This document shows positions 1 to 9,024 of a stretch of DNA of 51,192 bases, one piece after another (position 1 is the first letter of the stretch; each line of letters begins with the position of its first letter). A program made the position numbers and the translations under genes. Below the pieces are notes generated by a model. That model made no database searches, was not told the DNA's origin, and worked only from the letters and a program-made list of their open reading frames with translations. This DNA comes from an uncultured Bacteroidota bacterium (lineage in GTDB: Bacteria; Bacteroidota; Bacteroidia; Flavobacteriales; UBA7312), in assembly GCA_902580855.1 (NCBI GenBank), contig CACHMF010000009.1:1-51192 (forward strand), in the 5' to 3' direction.

Positions 1-1691
1 CCATCATCAATACCAGCACAAGACACATTAGTAACTTGTGAATTATAAGGAAATAAATTATAAGAAATAACAACAGTTGCTATATCTTCAACACAGGGAG
101 GATTATAAACTGTATATGTATATGATCCAGCAGGGTCTACTAGTGGATCTATCACACTAGAAGTTATGATGTTTCCTGAAGGATCTTTCCAAACTCCACT
201 TGTTTGGGGATTACCTGCTAATAAGGAAAATAAATCAACTGGGCCATCTCCAGTACACATAACCATACTTCCATCTAGACCAGCCCATGGCTGTTCAATA
301 ACCTGAATATCCTGAAATGCGTTACCCGTGCAACCAGTTCCTGAAACATAATTATATTCAATCGTATAAATACCCTCTCCAGCAACAGCTGGATTAAATA
401 AACCGTTAGCTACTCCAACCCCAGAATAAACACCTCCTGCTGGCGTACCCCCAGAAAGGGCTAACGGAGAACCATTCTCACAAACAATTGGAAGCGGCGC
501 TAAAGAAGTAGGATTTCCTCCAACAGTAACACAATAGGAATAAGTAAATGTAGAAAAAATAGGACAGGCATCATCAGCAACCGTAACTGTAAAGCAATAA
601 GGACTAGAGCTTGTATCGTTGATAGAAGGAGTCCATTGTAAATTAGCATATGCACTATCTGTTCCATTATTAATAAAATTCATATTTACATTGGGGTCTA
701 GAATCCCCATATTCCATGACATAGTTAAATTATTTGAGTCTAAATCAAATGCATTAATGTTAACATCTAACAAATCTCCAGGACATACTATTGTATCTGT
801 ATTGTATGTATTTATTGGAAGTTCATCATAGCCTGTTAACTGAGGGACATTATTTCCTGGACAAGGTAATACCTGCACCTGAATATCTCTTATAATACTA
901 CCAATTAATACTCCGTTTCTATACTCTAATACTTCAATTGCAATTACAGTAACCTGCTGAACACCAGCTGTAGGGGTAACACAAAGATTCCCCGTCAGTG
1001 GGTCAAAAGATGTAATACCATCAAATGGGTTAAGATTAGAAAAAGGAGCTATATAAGTTACTGTAGTAGCCGCACCTGTTAAAGGTGTAATAATATTGTA
1101 TGCTAAAGAGTCGCCATCCGCATCAAAAGCTCCGTTGTTGTAACAATACAATTGTCCGTCACAGATATAAGATACTGGAGGGTTTGTGAATATGGGAGAT
1201 GTATTATTATCTGTGTAAGGTTGCGTGTTATTGATTAACGTTTCAACATATATATCATCGCCTCCTGGATTAGTTAAGTTGGTGATTGCACCATTTCTAC
1301 AGCATTCTGAAGTTGATATAATCCAATCATTACATTCAACCGGAAGGCAAACCTGAGCTTCATAAACATATTCTTGAATACCTGGATATGTTCCTCCAGT
1401 ACATGTAGTATTATAACCAGGGCAAATAGGTGAAATCTCAGTAAAACTAACTTGATTTGCTGTAGCTGACAAAAACTGTCCACATGAAACCGATTGTATA
1501 TCTAAAAATAATGAGCCAGGTGCTGAAATACCGTCACAATCTCTGTAAAACTTGACAGTAACAGTATAGCACCCTGGGTTCAAACTATCTACTTCGTAGG
1601 TAATCTCTAAACCAGCTGCATGGGTTGCGCACGCTTCTTTCGTAGTAAATCCTAACGATAAAATTAAAAGTACAAATAAAACTTTTTTCAT
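1..1691 (-). CDS. large secreted surface/adhesin-like protein, 3' end beyond window
   Basis: An open frame of about 563 codons runs from an ATG at 1689-1691 off the left edge without a stop. It begins with a clear signal peptide (MKKVLFVLLILSLGF, cleavage near ACA-THA), followed by THAAGLEITYEV, a beginning typical of long extracellular Bacteroidota proteins that end in a gliding-motility/T9SS type B sorting domain. The rest is Cys-containing, Thr/Asn/Pro-rich and beta-strand-like, with an Ig/cadherin-like segment near residues 175-285. The last visible residues (VTNVSCAGIDDG) look like the start of a SprB-type repeat, so much more protein is expected. It lies 10 bases downstream of the 1702-2775 gene and is probably cotranscribed. 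Role in adhesion or gliding is inference; the sorting domain is not in view. Confidence 0.8.
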   Translation of the reverse strand, partial: MKKVLFVLLILSLGFTTKEACATHAAGLEITYEVDSLNPGCYTVTVKFYRDCDGISAPGSLFLDIQSVSCGQFLSATANQVSFTEISPICPGYNTTCTGGTYPGIQEYVYEAQVCLPVECNDWIISTSECCRNGAITNLTNPGGDDIYVETLINNTQPYTDNNTSPIFTNPPVSYICDGQLYCYNNGAFDADGDSLAYNIITPLTGAATTVTYIAPFSNLNPFDGITSFDPLTGNLCVTPTAGVQQVTVIAIEVLEYRNGVLIGSIIRDIQVQVLPCPGNNVPQLTGYDELPINTYNTDTIVCPGDLLDVNINAFDLDSNNLTMSWNMGILDPNVNMNFINNGTDSAYANLQWTPSINDTSSSPYCFTVTVADDACPIFSTFTYSYCVTVGGNPTSLAPLPIVCENGSPLALSGGTPAGGVYSGVGVANGLFNPAVAGEGIYTIEYNYVSGTGCTGNAFQDIQVIEQPWAGLDGSMVMCTGDGPVDLFSLLAGNPQTSGVWKDPSGNIITSSVIDPLVDPAGSYTYTVYNPPCVEDIATVVISYNLFPYNSQVTNVSCAGIDD

Positions 1692-1701
1692 GTCTAAACT
1701 A

Positions 1702-2775
1702 TTATCTATACAGACTCACCGAGCCCTTGTGTTTATATTCTTTTCCATTTTCTCCGACAGCTGTCATAGAGTAAAAATATACTCCATCTCTTACAGGTTT
1801 TCCGGATTTATTACTTCCATCCCATCCTTTTTTAGGATCTGACCATTCATATATTTTCTTTCCCCATCGATTGTAAACTACGACCTTAAATTCTTGAATT
1901 GCATGATTTTCTAAAAAAGCAAATTCATCATTTGTTTGATCTCCATTTGGACTAAATACATTGTACATTTCAGCCCAATCTTCTAACTCTCCCTCTAATT
2001 CAAAACCTTGTACATCTATTGTATCAGTTGAAGTTGCATAACATTGAGAATTCTCATCTGTTACTGTTAAGGCCACCTCGTAAGCTCCCACTTCATTATA
2101 ATCATGAAAAGGATTCGTTTGAGATGAATTATTCTCATCACCGAAATCCCATTCATACAATCCTTCAGAACTAGTGTTAGAAAACTCTACATATAATGGA
2201 TGTATTCCTAAATATGTACTAGCCGTAAAACTTGACCAAAGATAAACAGTGTCAGATTGCTCACAACCGTTTTCATCAATTACAGAAAAAGCATAAAAGT
2301 TTCCGCTTTCGTAACCCACCATTGTATCTGAACTTATTTCTTGCCCTAGTTCATTAGTCCAAGAATACACATAATCACCAACCCCACCATAAACAGAAGC
2401 CACCAAACTTACGTCATTACACTCTAAACTCAAACCTAAAAACGCTGGTTGTTTAATTTTTACTTCAATCGTATCCATACAAAAAGCGTTATCCACAATA
2501 ATCACCTGATAAATAGCTGCAGGCAAAGATGTAAACACAGGATTATCTACCTGAGTTATACCATTATTTAAATTTATAGTGTATGGAGAAACTGCATCTC
2601 CAACATCTAAAACAAATCCTCCTAAAGCCTCTCCATTACAGTTGACATGCGTAGTATCAATTACTGATAAGTCACATTGGGCGTTCCCAAAAAAAACAGA
2701 AAACAATAAACAGATTAAGATTGAATTTTTTCTCACCTTTTTTCTTCTAGTATTTAATTCGACTAAAATAACCAT
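1702..2775 (-). CDS. secreted PKD-domain protein with T9SS type B C-terminal sorting domain
   Basis: A 357-residue protein with a signal peptide (hydrophobic ILICLLFSVFFG, cleavage near NAQ-CDL), one SprB-like repeat (from DTTHVNCNGEALGG, about residues 38-110), a PKD-like domain (YEWDFGDENNSSQTNPFHDY, about 205-255), and a gliding-motility-associated C-terminal domain: FSPNGDQTNDEF, then VVYNRWGKKIYEW and GWDGSNKSGKPVRDGVYFY. That ending is the type B signal for outer-membrane export by the type IX system. The ATG at 2775 gives a long charged leader before the hydrophobic core; a GTG at 2734-2736 (VRKNSILI) would give a more ordinary signal peptide and may be the true start. It is short for this family, where members often exceed 1000 residues, and may act with the larger protein just downstream. 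Confidence 0.88.
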   Translation of the reverse strand: MVILVELNTRRKKVRKNSILICLLFSVFFGNAQCDLSVIDTTHVNCNGEALGGFVLDVGDAVSPYTINLNNGITQVDNPVFTSLPAAIYQVIIVDNAFCMDTIEVKIKQPAFLGLSLECNDVSLVASVYGGVGDYVYSWTNELGQEISSDTMVGYESGNFYAFSVIDENGCEQSDTVYLWSSFTASTYLGIHPLYVEFSNTSSEGLYEWDFGDENNSSQTNPFHDYNEVGAYEVALTVTDENSQCYATSTDTIDVQGFELEGELEDWAEMYNVFSPNGDQTNDEFAFLENHAIQEFKVVVYNRWGKKIYEWSDPKKGWDGSNKSGKPVRDGVYFYSMTAVGENGKEYKHKGSVSLYR

Positions 2776-2842
2776 ATTTTACACATCCTACAAATGTTGA
2801 AAACTAGAGCATTTTTTAAGCTTATTCACCCGTCAAAAAATC

Positions 2843-2850
2843 TACATTTG
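2843..2850 (+). promoter_or_regulatory. -7 element TAnnTTTG upstream of pcrA
   Basis: TACATTTG matches the Bacteroidota -7 consensus exactly and lies 35 bases before the pcrA ATG. No clear TTG -33 element is seen about 20 bases upstream, so this is a moderate call. Confidence 0.45.
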
Positions 2851-2885
2851 AAACACATTCAAAAGTCAAAAATCAAATATCATTG

Positions 2886-5207
2886 ATGAGTTATTTAGAG
2901 GAACTAAACCCTGCACAAAGAGAAGCAGTAGAACAAACAGAGGGACCAGTAATGGTTATTGCAGGAGCAGGGTCTGGAAAGACACGCGTGCTTACCTATC
3001 GAATAGCACACCTAATAAATCAAGGCGTTGACAGTTTCAACATATTAGCTCTAACCTTTACCAACAAAGCAGCTAAAGAGATGAAAGAGCGTATAAGTCA
3101 AATTATTGGGGGAACCAATGCGCACAATCTTTGGATGGGCACTTTTCACTCCGTTTTCTCTAAGATATTACGCTTTGAAGCAGATAAACTCAACTATCCT
3201 TCCAATTTCACTATTTACGATACTGCTGATGCTAAAAGCCTTTTGAAAAGTATAATCAAAGAGCTGAATTTAGACAAGGATGTTTATAAATCTAATATTG
3301 TTTACAGTCGTATTAGTCAGTTAAAAAATTCTTTGATTTCACCAGCTGGATACCAAAGCAATGCAGAAATGAGAATGGATGACGCGCAACGAAAACTCAC
3401 CGAAATGAGTCGTGTGTACCAGACCTACCAAAAACGCCTATTCACTTCTGGGTCGATGGATTTCGACGATTTACTGTTTAACACCTATCTGTTATTGCGA
3501 GATTTTCCTGACGTACTGAACAAATACCAAAACAAGTTCAAATACATTTTGGTAGATGAGTACCAAGATACAAATCATGTACAATACATGATTGTAAAAC
3601 GACTTGCTGCTATGAACGAAAATATTTGTGTTGTGGGTGATGATGCTCAAAGTATTTACGCTTTCAGAGGGGCAAACATCCAAAATATTCTGAACTTCAA
3701 GGTTGACTATCCTGATTTTAAAACAGTCAAGCTAGAGCAAAATTATCGCTCTACGCAAACCATTGTAGAAGCAGCGAACAATATCATCAAGCACAATAAA
3801 AACCAAATAGAGAAAAAAGTCTTCACAAAAAACAGTAAAGGCGGACCAATTAGAGTTGTGAAAACCATGAGTGACAATGAAGAAGGATACATGGTTGCTC
3901 AATCAATTTTTGATATTAGAAACAATCATCAAATACACTATAAAGAATTTGCCATTCTTTACAGAACAAATGCACAATCTCGATCATTAGAAGAGGCGCT
4001 CAGAAAAAAGAATATTCCCTATAATATATACGGTGGATTATCTTTTTATCAGCGTAAAGAAATCAAAGATTTGTTAGCTTATTTCAGGCTAATCATCAAC
4101 TCTCAAGATGAAGAAGCTTTAAAACGTATTATCAACTATCCTTCCAGAGGAATTGGTATCACTACATTACAAAAACTCATAATTACAGCAAATAACAACG
4201 AGTGCAGCATTTTTGAATGTCTAGAAAATCCAATAATTCATACTCAAATTGGTGTAAATGCAGGCACATTAACCAAATTAAAAAATTTCACCACCCTCAT
4301 CAACAGTTTTAAAGCTCAATTAGAGAAAGACACATATGAATTAGCGGAAAGCATCGCTAAAATATCCGGATTATTGGGTGAATTATATAAAGACAAAACA
4401 CCTGAAGGTGTCAGTCGGTACGAAAATATACAAGAACTTCTAAACGCCATTAAAGACTTTTCCGAAAAAGAGAAAAACAGCGAAAATGGAGGTACACTTG
4501 AACATTTCATGCAAGATGTAGCTCTTTTAACAGATCAAGATACTGACAAAAAAGAAGATCGAAATAAAGTCACTCTAATGACTATTCATGCTGCTAAAGG
4601 ACTGGAATTTCAGTATGTTTACATTGTAGGATTGGAAGAAAATCTTTTTCCTTCGCAAATGTCTATTCAATCTAGAGAAGACTTGGAAGAAGAAAGAAGA
4701 CTTTTCTATGTAGCCCTTACTAGAGCAAAAAAGTTTGCCCAACTTTCTTACACAACTAGTCGTTTTAGATGGGGACAACTGATTGACTGCGAACCAAGTC
4801 GCTTTTTAAAAGAAATTGATGACTCTTATTTAGATTGGCATTTTCAAAAAAGAAAGCCTAACAATATATCCAATAAAAAAGCTTCCTTTAAATTTAATAT
4901 AAATACTAACAAACGCTATTTCACAAAAAGAAGCACGAATGACGGTAAATCCAGTGTAAATATTACAGCAAAATTTACACCCAGAAATTTAACAAAAGTG
5001 AACACTACTGCTAACAAAACAATGAATGAACAAAATAACAGTCATTTGTTACAAGTCGGAATGCAAGTAGAACATATTAAGTTTGGCAAAGGTAAAATCC
5101 TACAAATTGAAGGTACTGCTGGCAATAAAAAAGCCATCGTATTCTTTCAATCTGTTGGACAAAAACAACTTTTACTCAAATTTGCCAGATTGAAAATAAT
5201 CGGTTAA
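2886..5207 (+). CDS. pcrA: ATP-dependent DNA helicase, UvrD/PcrA family
   Basis: A superfamily 1A 3'-5' helicase of 773 residues, expected to unwind DNA in excision and mismatch repair and to clear replication blocks. All motifs are visible: Walker A GAGSGKT (residues 27-33), motif Ia LTFTNKAAKEMKER, motif II VDEYQDT, motif III VVGDDAQSIYAFRGA, motif IV LEQNYRST, motif V TIHAAKGLEFQYVY and motif VI EERRLFYVALTRAKK. The last 120 residues are a basic linker followed by a small VEHIKFGKGKI domain, the usual PcrA/UvrD C-terminus that binds RNA polymerase or partners. A TTG lies directly before the ATG (2883); the ATG at 2886 is preferred. Length matches the family. uvrD would be an equally valid name. 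Confidence 0.95.
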   Translation: MSYLEELNPAQREAVEQTEGPVMVIAGAGSGKTRVLTYRIAHLINQGVDSFNILALTFTNKAAKEMKERISQIIGGTNAHNLWMGTFHSVFSKILRFEADKLNYPSNFTIYDTADAKSLLKSIIKELNLDKDVYKSNIVYSRISQLKNSLISPAGYQSNAEMRMDDAQRKLTEMSRVYQTYQKRLFTSGSMDFDDLLFNTYLLLRDFPDVLNKYQNKFKYILVDEYQDTNHVQYMIVKRLAAMNENICVVGDDAQSIYAFRGANIQNILNFKVDYPDFKTVKLEQNYRSTQTIVEAANNIIKHNKNQIEKKVFTKNSKGGPIRVVKTMSDNEEGYMVAQSIFDIRNNHQIHYKEFAILYRTNAQSRSLEEALRKKNIPYNIYGGLSFYQRKEIKDLLAYFRLIINSQDEEALKRIINYPSRGIGITTLQKLIITANNNECSIFECLENPIIHTQIGVNAGTLTKLKNFTTLINSFKAQLEKDTYELAESIAKISGLLGELYKDKTPEGVSRYENIQELLNAIKDFSEKEKNSENGGTLEHFMQDVALLTDQDTDKKEDRNKVTLMTIHAAKGLEFQYVYIVGLEENLFPSQMSIQSREDLEEERRLFYVALTRAKKFAQLSYTTSRFRWGQLIDCEPSRFLKEIDDSYLDWHFQKRKPNNISNKKASFKFNINTNKRYFTKRSTNDGKSSVNITAKFTPRNLTKVNTTANKTMNEQNNSHLLQVGMQVEHIKFGKGKILQIEGTAGNKKAIVFFQSVGQKQLLLKFARLKIIG

Positions 5208-5248
5208 TAATTAAAAAAAAACCGTAGCTTCGAGGCAATAATTTAAGC

Positions 5249-5863
5249 ATGGAATTAGAATACAACACACAGCGAGAAAAACTCATTATTTCGGAATATG
5301 GGAGACATATTCAAAAAATGGTAGACTATGCAGCAAACCTAAATGATAGAGTAGAAAGACAAAAAATGGCAGAAGGAATCATCGACTTAATGGGCGAACT
5401 AAATCCTCACTTAAGAGATGTAGATGATTTTAAACACAAACTTTGGGATCACTTGTTCATCATGTCCGATTTCAAATTAGATGTAAATTCTCCTTATGAA
5501 AAACCAGAGCTTGAAAAATTATTTGAAAAACCTGAACCATTAGCCTATCCAAATAGTAAAATCATATTTAATCATTACGGAAAAGTGGTAGAAATGATGA
5601 TAGAGGAAGCATGCGCAATGGAAAAAGGTGAGCTAAGAGACAAACTCACTTTAGCCATTGCTAATCAAATGAAGAAGTCTTATATAAATTGGAATAGAGA
5701 TTCTGTAGAAGACAAACTTATCTTCAAACAATTAAAACAACTTTCTAACGGACAATTATCTCTTTCAGAAAACACTGAACTTGCTTCAGTAGCCGTAATA
5801 AAAAAAGGCAACAACAATAGAAAGAAAAAACAAAACAATAAACACCGTAATAAACGTTACTAA
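5249..5863 (+). CDS. DUF4290 domain-containing protein
   Basis: A 204-residue cytoplasmic protein matching the Bacteroidota-specific DUF4290 family (ELEYNTQREKLIISEYGRHI at the start, then GIIDLMGELNPHLRDVDDFKHKLWDHLF). No signal peptide or membrane segment. The C-terminal 20 residues are strongly basic (KKGNNNRKKKQNNKHRNKRY), which suggests contact with nucleic acid or acidic surfaces; this is inference. The stop codon overlaps the murA start by one base (TAATG), so the two are almost certainly translationally coupled. DUF4290-murA adjacency is, to my knowledge, common in this phylum; molecular function is unknown. Confidence 0.9.
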   Translation: MELEYNTQREKLIISEYGRHIQKMVDYAANLNDRVERQKMAEGIIDLMGELNPHLRDVDDFKHKLWDHLFIMSDFKLDVNSPYEKPELEKLFEKPEPLAYPNSKIIFNHYGKVVEMMIEEACAMEKGELRDKLTLAIANQMKKSYINWNRDSVEDKLIFKQLKQLSNGQLSLSENTELASVAVIKKGNNNRKKKQNNKHRNKRY

Positions 5864-7170
5864 TGGGATCATTCATTATTGAAGGCGGACATAAGTTAAA
5901 AGGAGAAATTCAACCACAAGGAGCCAAAAACGAAGCACTACAAATTTTATGTGCTGTACTGCTTACACCAGAAAAAGTCATCATCAATAATATTCCTGAT
6001 ATTGTTGATATTAATATCTTGATTGAACTACTAAAAGACCTTGGAGTAAAAGTTGAAAAGCTAAGTAAAGAAAGCTATTCTTTCCAAGCAGATGAAATCA
6101 ATCTAGACTACCTTACTTCTGATGAATTCAAAGCAAAAGGCACACGCATTCGCGGTTCTATAATGATAGTTGGACCACTTTTAGCACGCTTCGGAAAAGG
6201 ATTTATCCCAAGGCCTGGTGGCGATAAAATTGGAAGAAGAAGACTCGACACACACTTCATCGGATTCCAAAGGTTAGGAGCTGAATTCGAATATGATAGC
6301 AAAGAGAGCTTTTACCGAGTCACTACCAAGGGACTGAAAGGCACTTACATGCTTTTAGACGAAGCATCGGTTACAGGAACCGCCAACATTGTTATGACAG
6401 CAGTGATGGCTAAAGGAACGACTACTATTTACAATGCTGCCTGCGAGCCGTATCTACAACAGTTATGTAAAATGCTCAATAGCATGGGCGCCAATATTCA
6501 AGGAATTGGGTCCAACCTATTAACCATCGAAGGAGTTGATTACCTGGGCGGTTGCGAACACACTATTTTACCTGACATGATTGAAATTGGCTCATTCATC
6601 GGCTTAGCCGCTATGACTCAATCTGAAATCACTATTAAAAATGTTAGTTGGAGTAATTTAGGAGTTATTCCATCGGTGTTTCAAAAATTAGGAATTAAAC
6701 TAGAGCGAAAAGGCGATGATATTTACATTCCTTCTCAAGAATCGTATGAAATAGAAAACTTTATTGATGGATCGATCTTAACCATCGCTGATGCTCCTTG
6801 GCCAGGATTTACTCCTGACCTACTAAGCATTATATTAGTAGTTTCAACACAGGCAAAAGGAAGTGTACTCATTCATCAAAAAATGTTTGAAAGCCGCCTT
6901 TTCTTTACAGATAAACTAATTGACATGGGAGCTCAAATTATTTTATGTGATCCGCACAGAGCCTCGGTCATCGGCCTTAACAGAAAAACACCTCTTCGTG
7001 CTACAACAATGACTTCACCTGATATTAGAGCAGGAGTATCGCTATTGATTGCTGCACTTTCTGCAGAAGGAACAAGCACTATTCACAACATCAACCAAAT
7101 TGACAGAGGATATCAAAATATTGATGATAGGTTGAGAGCAATTGGCGCTAAAATTCAGCGTGTAGAATAA
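5863..7170 (+). CDS. murA: UDP-N-acetylglucosamine 1-carboxyvinyltransferase
   Basis: First committed step of peptidoglycan synthesis: transfers enolpyruvate from PEP to UDP-GlcNAc in the cytoplasm. 435 residues, normal for the family. Visible marks include QGAKNEALQ (conserved Lys/Asn near residues 22-23), RGSIMIVGPLLARFGKG (97-113), LPDMIEIGSFIGLAA, and the C-terminal TSPDIRAGVSLLIAAL. The mobile-loop residue that is Cys115 in Escherichia coli MurA is Asp121 here (PGGDKIGRRRLDTH, codon GAT at 6223-6225). The Cys-to-Asp form is known from mycobacteria and chlamydiae to stay active and to resist fosfomycin. Coupled by a one-base overlap to the DUF4290 gene; followed by a strong terminator. 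Confidence 0.95.
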   Translation: MGSFIIEGGHKLKGEIQPQGAKNEALQILCAVLLTPEKVIINNIPDIVDINILIELLKDLGVKVEKLSKESYSFQADEINLDYLTSDEFKAKGTRIRGSIMIVGPLLARFGKGFIPRPGGDKIGRRRLDTHFIGFQRLGAEFEYDSKESFYRVTTKGLKGTYMLLDEASVTGTANIVMTAVMAKGTTTIYNAACEPYLQQLCKMLNSMGANIQGIGSNLLTIEGVDYLGGCEHTILPDMIEIGSFIGLAAMTQSEITIKNVSWSNLGVIPSVFQKLGIKLERKGDDIYIPSQESYEIENFIDGSILTIADAPWPGFTPDLLSIILVVSTQAKGSVLIHQKMFESRLFFTDKLIDMGAQIILCDPHRASVIGLNRKTPLRATTMTSPDIRAGVSLLIAALSAEGTSTIHNINQIDRGYQNIDDRLRAIGAKIQRVE

Positions 7171-7204
7171 TTCAAATACATAACAAATAACGCTTTTTTG
7201 TCAG

Positions 7205-7231
7205 AGGCAGTGAGAAATCACTGCCTTTTTT
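7205..7231 (+). terminator. intrinsic terminator after murA
   Basis: Perfect 9-bp stem (AGGCAGTGA at 7205-7213 with TCACTGCCT at 7218-7226), GAAA tetraloop and a run of six T. It separates the pcrA-DUF4290-murA unit from grpE-dnaJ. Confidence 0.92.
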
Positions 7232-7260
7232 GTGAACTGCTGACATATTGTCCCCTTTTA

Positions 7261-7268
7261 TATCTTTG
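7261..7268 (+). promoter_or_regulatory. -7 element TAnnTTTG upstream of grpE
   Basis: TATCTTTG lies 44 bases before the grpE ATG and just after the murA terminator, as expected for a new transcription unit. No convincing -33 element was found. No HrcA CIRCE inverted repeat is visible in the interval. Confidence 0.5.
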
Positions 7269-7312
7269 GCACCTCATTTGCAATAATAAAAAGTAAACTA
7301 AAAAGACTCACC

Positions 7313-7840
7313 ATGAGCAAAAAAGAAGAGCAAGAAAAATTAGAAGAAGTAAAGCAAGAAGAACAAGTGCAGCAGGAAGAAGTAAAAGAGCTTACTCTGG
7401 AAGAGAAATTTGCTGAGCTTAATGATAAACACTTACGCCTACATGCTGAATTTGAAAATTTCAAGAGAAGAACAGCAAAAGAACGCATCGAACTTTACAA
7501 AACTGCTGGGGAAGATATTTTAGCAATACTACTACCTATCCTTGATGATTTCGAAAGAGCCATCAAAGCAAAAACAGATGCAGGAGAAGAGTTGAAAGAA
7601 GAGGAAGGCGTATTACTCATCTACAACAAAATGAAGTCTTCTTTAGAACAAAAAGGTTTAAAAGCTATGGAAGATACTATTGGGCAAGAACTCAATACCG
7701 ATTTCCACGAAGCCATCACTAATATTCCAGCTCCCAGTGACGATATGAAAGGAAAAATTATTGATGTTATTGAAAAAGGATATTTCCTAAACGATAAAGT
7801 AATTCGCTACGCTAAAGTGGTAGTTGCCAACAACGAATAA
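7313..7840 (+). CDS. grpE: nucleotide exchange factor GrpE
   Basis: GrpE releases ADP from DnaK and so drives its folding cycle. 175 residues: an acidic Glu/Lys-rich N-terminal coiled coil (residues 1-35), the long dimerisation helix containing [15 protein letters not shown] (about 44-58), then the compact beta domain ending in [20 protein letters not shown], the family's usual GY..hdRVLRPA.V.V ending. A single base separates its stop from the dnaJ ATG. dnaK is not in the window. Confidence 0.95.
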   Translation: MSKKEEQEKLEEVKQEEQVQQEEVKELTLEEKFAELNDKHLRLHAEFENFKRRTAKERIELYKTAGEDILAILLPILDDFERAIKAKTDAGEELKEEEGVLLIYNKMKSSLEQKGLKAMEDTIGQELNTDFHEAITNIPAPSDDMKGKIIDVIEKGYFLNDKVIRYAKVVVANNE

Positions 7841-7841
7841 T

Positions 7842-8966
7842 ATGAGCAAAAGAGATTATTACGAAGTATTAGGCGTTTCAAAAGGAGCCAGCGAAAGCGA
7901 AATCAAGAAAGCATATCGAAAGATGGCTTTAAAATACCATCCGGACAAAAACCCAGATGACAAAGCTGCGGAAGAAAAATTCAAAGAAGCTGCGGAAGCA
8001 TACGAAGTCCTAAGTACTCCAGAGAAAAAACAACGATACGATCAGTTTGGACATGCTGGAATGGGGGGAGCCGCAGGGGGTGGATTCGGTGGTGGAATGA
8101 ACATGGAAGACATCTTCTCTCAATTTGGAGACATCTTTGGAGGAGGCGGAGGCGGCTTCGAAAGCTTCTTTGGCGGTGGTGGCCGCAGTGGCAGACGAAG
8201 AGTAAAAGGAAGTAACCTACGTATTCGCATCAAACTAAACCTAGAAGAAGTTGCCAACGGAGTTGACAAAAAAATAAAAGTCCAAAAGCTAGTTCAAGCA
8301 GATGGCGTTACTTACAACACTTGTGGCACATGTCATGGAAGTGGGCAGGTCACTAGAGTAGCCAACACAATACTTGGACAAATGCAAACAGCTAGTACTT
8401 GTCCAAGTTGTCACGGACAAGGAAAATCAATTGACAAACGACCAAAAGGCACAGATGCTAATGGTATGCTTAAACAAGAAGAAGTTGTCAGCATCAATAT
8501 TCCTGCAGGAGTAGAAGATGGTATGCAGTTAAAAGTTGCTGGAAAAGGAAACGCTGCTCCATTTGATGGTATTCCAGGAGATTTATTAGTGCTAATAGAG
8601 GTAGAAGAACACAAGAGTTTAAAACGAGAAGGACAAAACCTTCACTACGATTGCTACATCAATATGGCAGATGCTGCGCTTGGGTCTAGCGTAGAAATCC
8701 CTACTGTTAGCGGAAAAGTAAAAGTGAAAATTGAAGAAGGAACACAAAGTGGGAAAATTCTGCGCTTAAGAGGAAAAGGATTGCCAAGCGTAAATGGATA
8801 CGGAACAGGAGATTTACTTATCCACATCAATGTCTGGACTCCACAAAATCTATCGAAAGAGGAGAAATCATTCTTTGAAAAATGCAGAGAATCTAAAAGT
8901 TTCAACCCCAATCCAACACAAGAAGACAAATCCTTTTTTGACCGTGTGAAAGAGATGTTTAATTAA
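7842..8966 (+). CDS. dnaJ: chaperone DnaJ (Hsp40), reduced zinc-finger region
   Basis: Co-chaperone that stimulates DnaK ATP hydrolysis and binds unfolded substrate. 374 residues from the ATG at 7842; an in-frame TTG at 7824 lies inside grpE and is rejected. Order: J domain with HPD (33-35), Gly/Phe-rich linker (about 70-115), zinc-binding region, two beta-barrel substrate domains and dimerisation tail. Only two CxxCxGxG motifs are present, CGTCHGSG (Cys161, Cys164) and CPSCHGQG (Cys187, Cys190), instead of four. By position these are motifs 2 and 3, which form zinc centre II in the E. coli protein; motifs 1 and 4 (centre I) are replaced by non-Cys sequence. The same reduced form occurs in other Flavobacteriia as I recall. 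Confidence 0.94.
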   Translation: MSKRDYYEVLGVSKGASESEIKKAYRKMALKYHPDKNPDDKAAEEKFKEAAEAYEVLSTPEKKQRYDQFGHAGMGGAAGGGFGGGMNMEDIFSQFGDIFGGGGGGFESFFGGGGRSGRRRVKGSNLRIRIKLNLEEVANGVDKKIKVQKLVQADGVTYNTCGTCHGSGQVTRVANTILGQMQTASTCPSCHGQGKSIDKRPKGTDANGMLKQEEVVSINIPAGVEDGMQLKVAGKGNAAPFDGIPGDLLVLIEVEEHKSLKREGQNLHYDCYINMADAALGSSVEIPTVSGKVKVKIEEGTQSGKILRLRGKGLPSVNGYGTGDLLIHINVWTPQNLSKEEKSFFEKCRESKSFNPNPTQEDKSFFDRVKEMFN

Positions 8967-8987
8967 ACCCTCAACAACATATATTAT

Positions 8988-8995
8988 TATCTTTG
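8988..8995 (+). promoter_or_regulatory. -7 element TAnnTTTG before the glycosidase gene, overlapping a terminator
   Basis: TATCTTTG exactly matches the -7 consensus. Its last two bases are the first bases of the dnaJ terminator stem, so transcription from here would begin within the left arm or loop and the new RNA would lack an intact hairpin. No clear -33 element. Confidence 0.45.
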
Positions 8996-9024
8996 GGCTA
9001 GTCGTTATATACTAGCCCATTTTT
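8994..9024 (+). terminator. intrinsic terminator after grpE-dnaJ
   Basis: Nine-bp stem TGGGCTAGT (8994-9002) with ACTAGCCCA (9011-9019), 8-base loop and five T running straight into the ATG at 9025. The hairpin would bury the ribosome site of the next gene in any read-through RNA. Confidence 0.85.

Noticed and set aside
619-831. Short plus-strand ORF in the left region, and a minus-strand one at 1274-1483
   Set aside because: Both are in other frames of the large surface-protein gene, which has an unbroken signal-peptide-bearing frame from 1691 to the edge.
7205-7312. Riboswitch or CIRCE element ahead of grpE
   Set aside because: Only the murA terminator hairpin and a -7 element are seen; no CIRCE inverted repeat.
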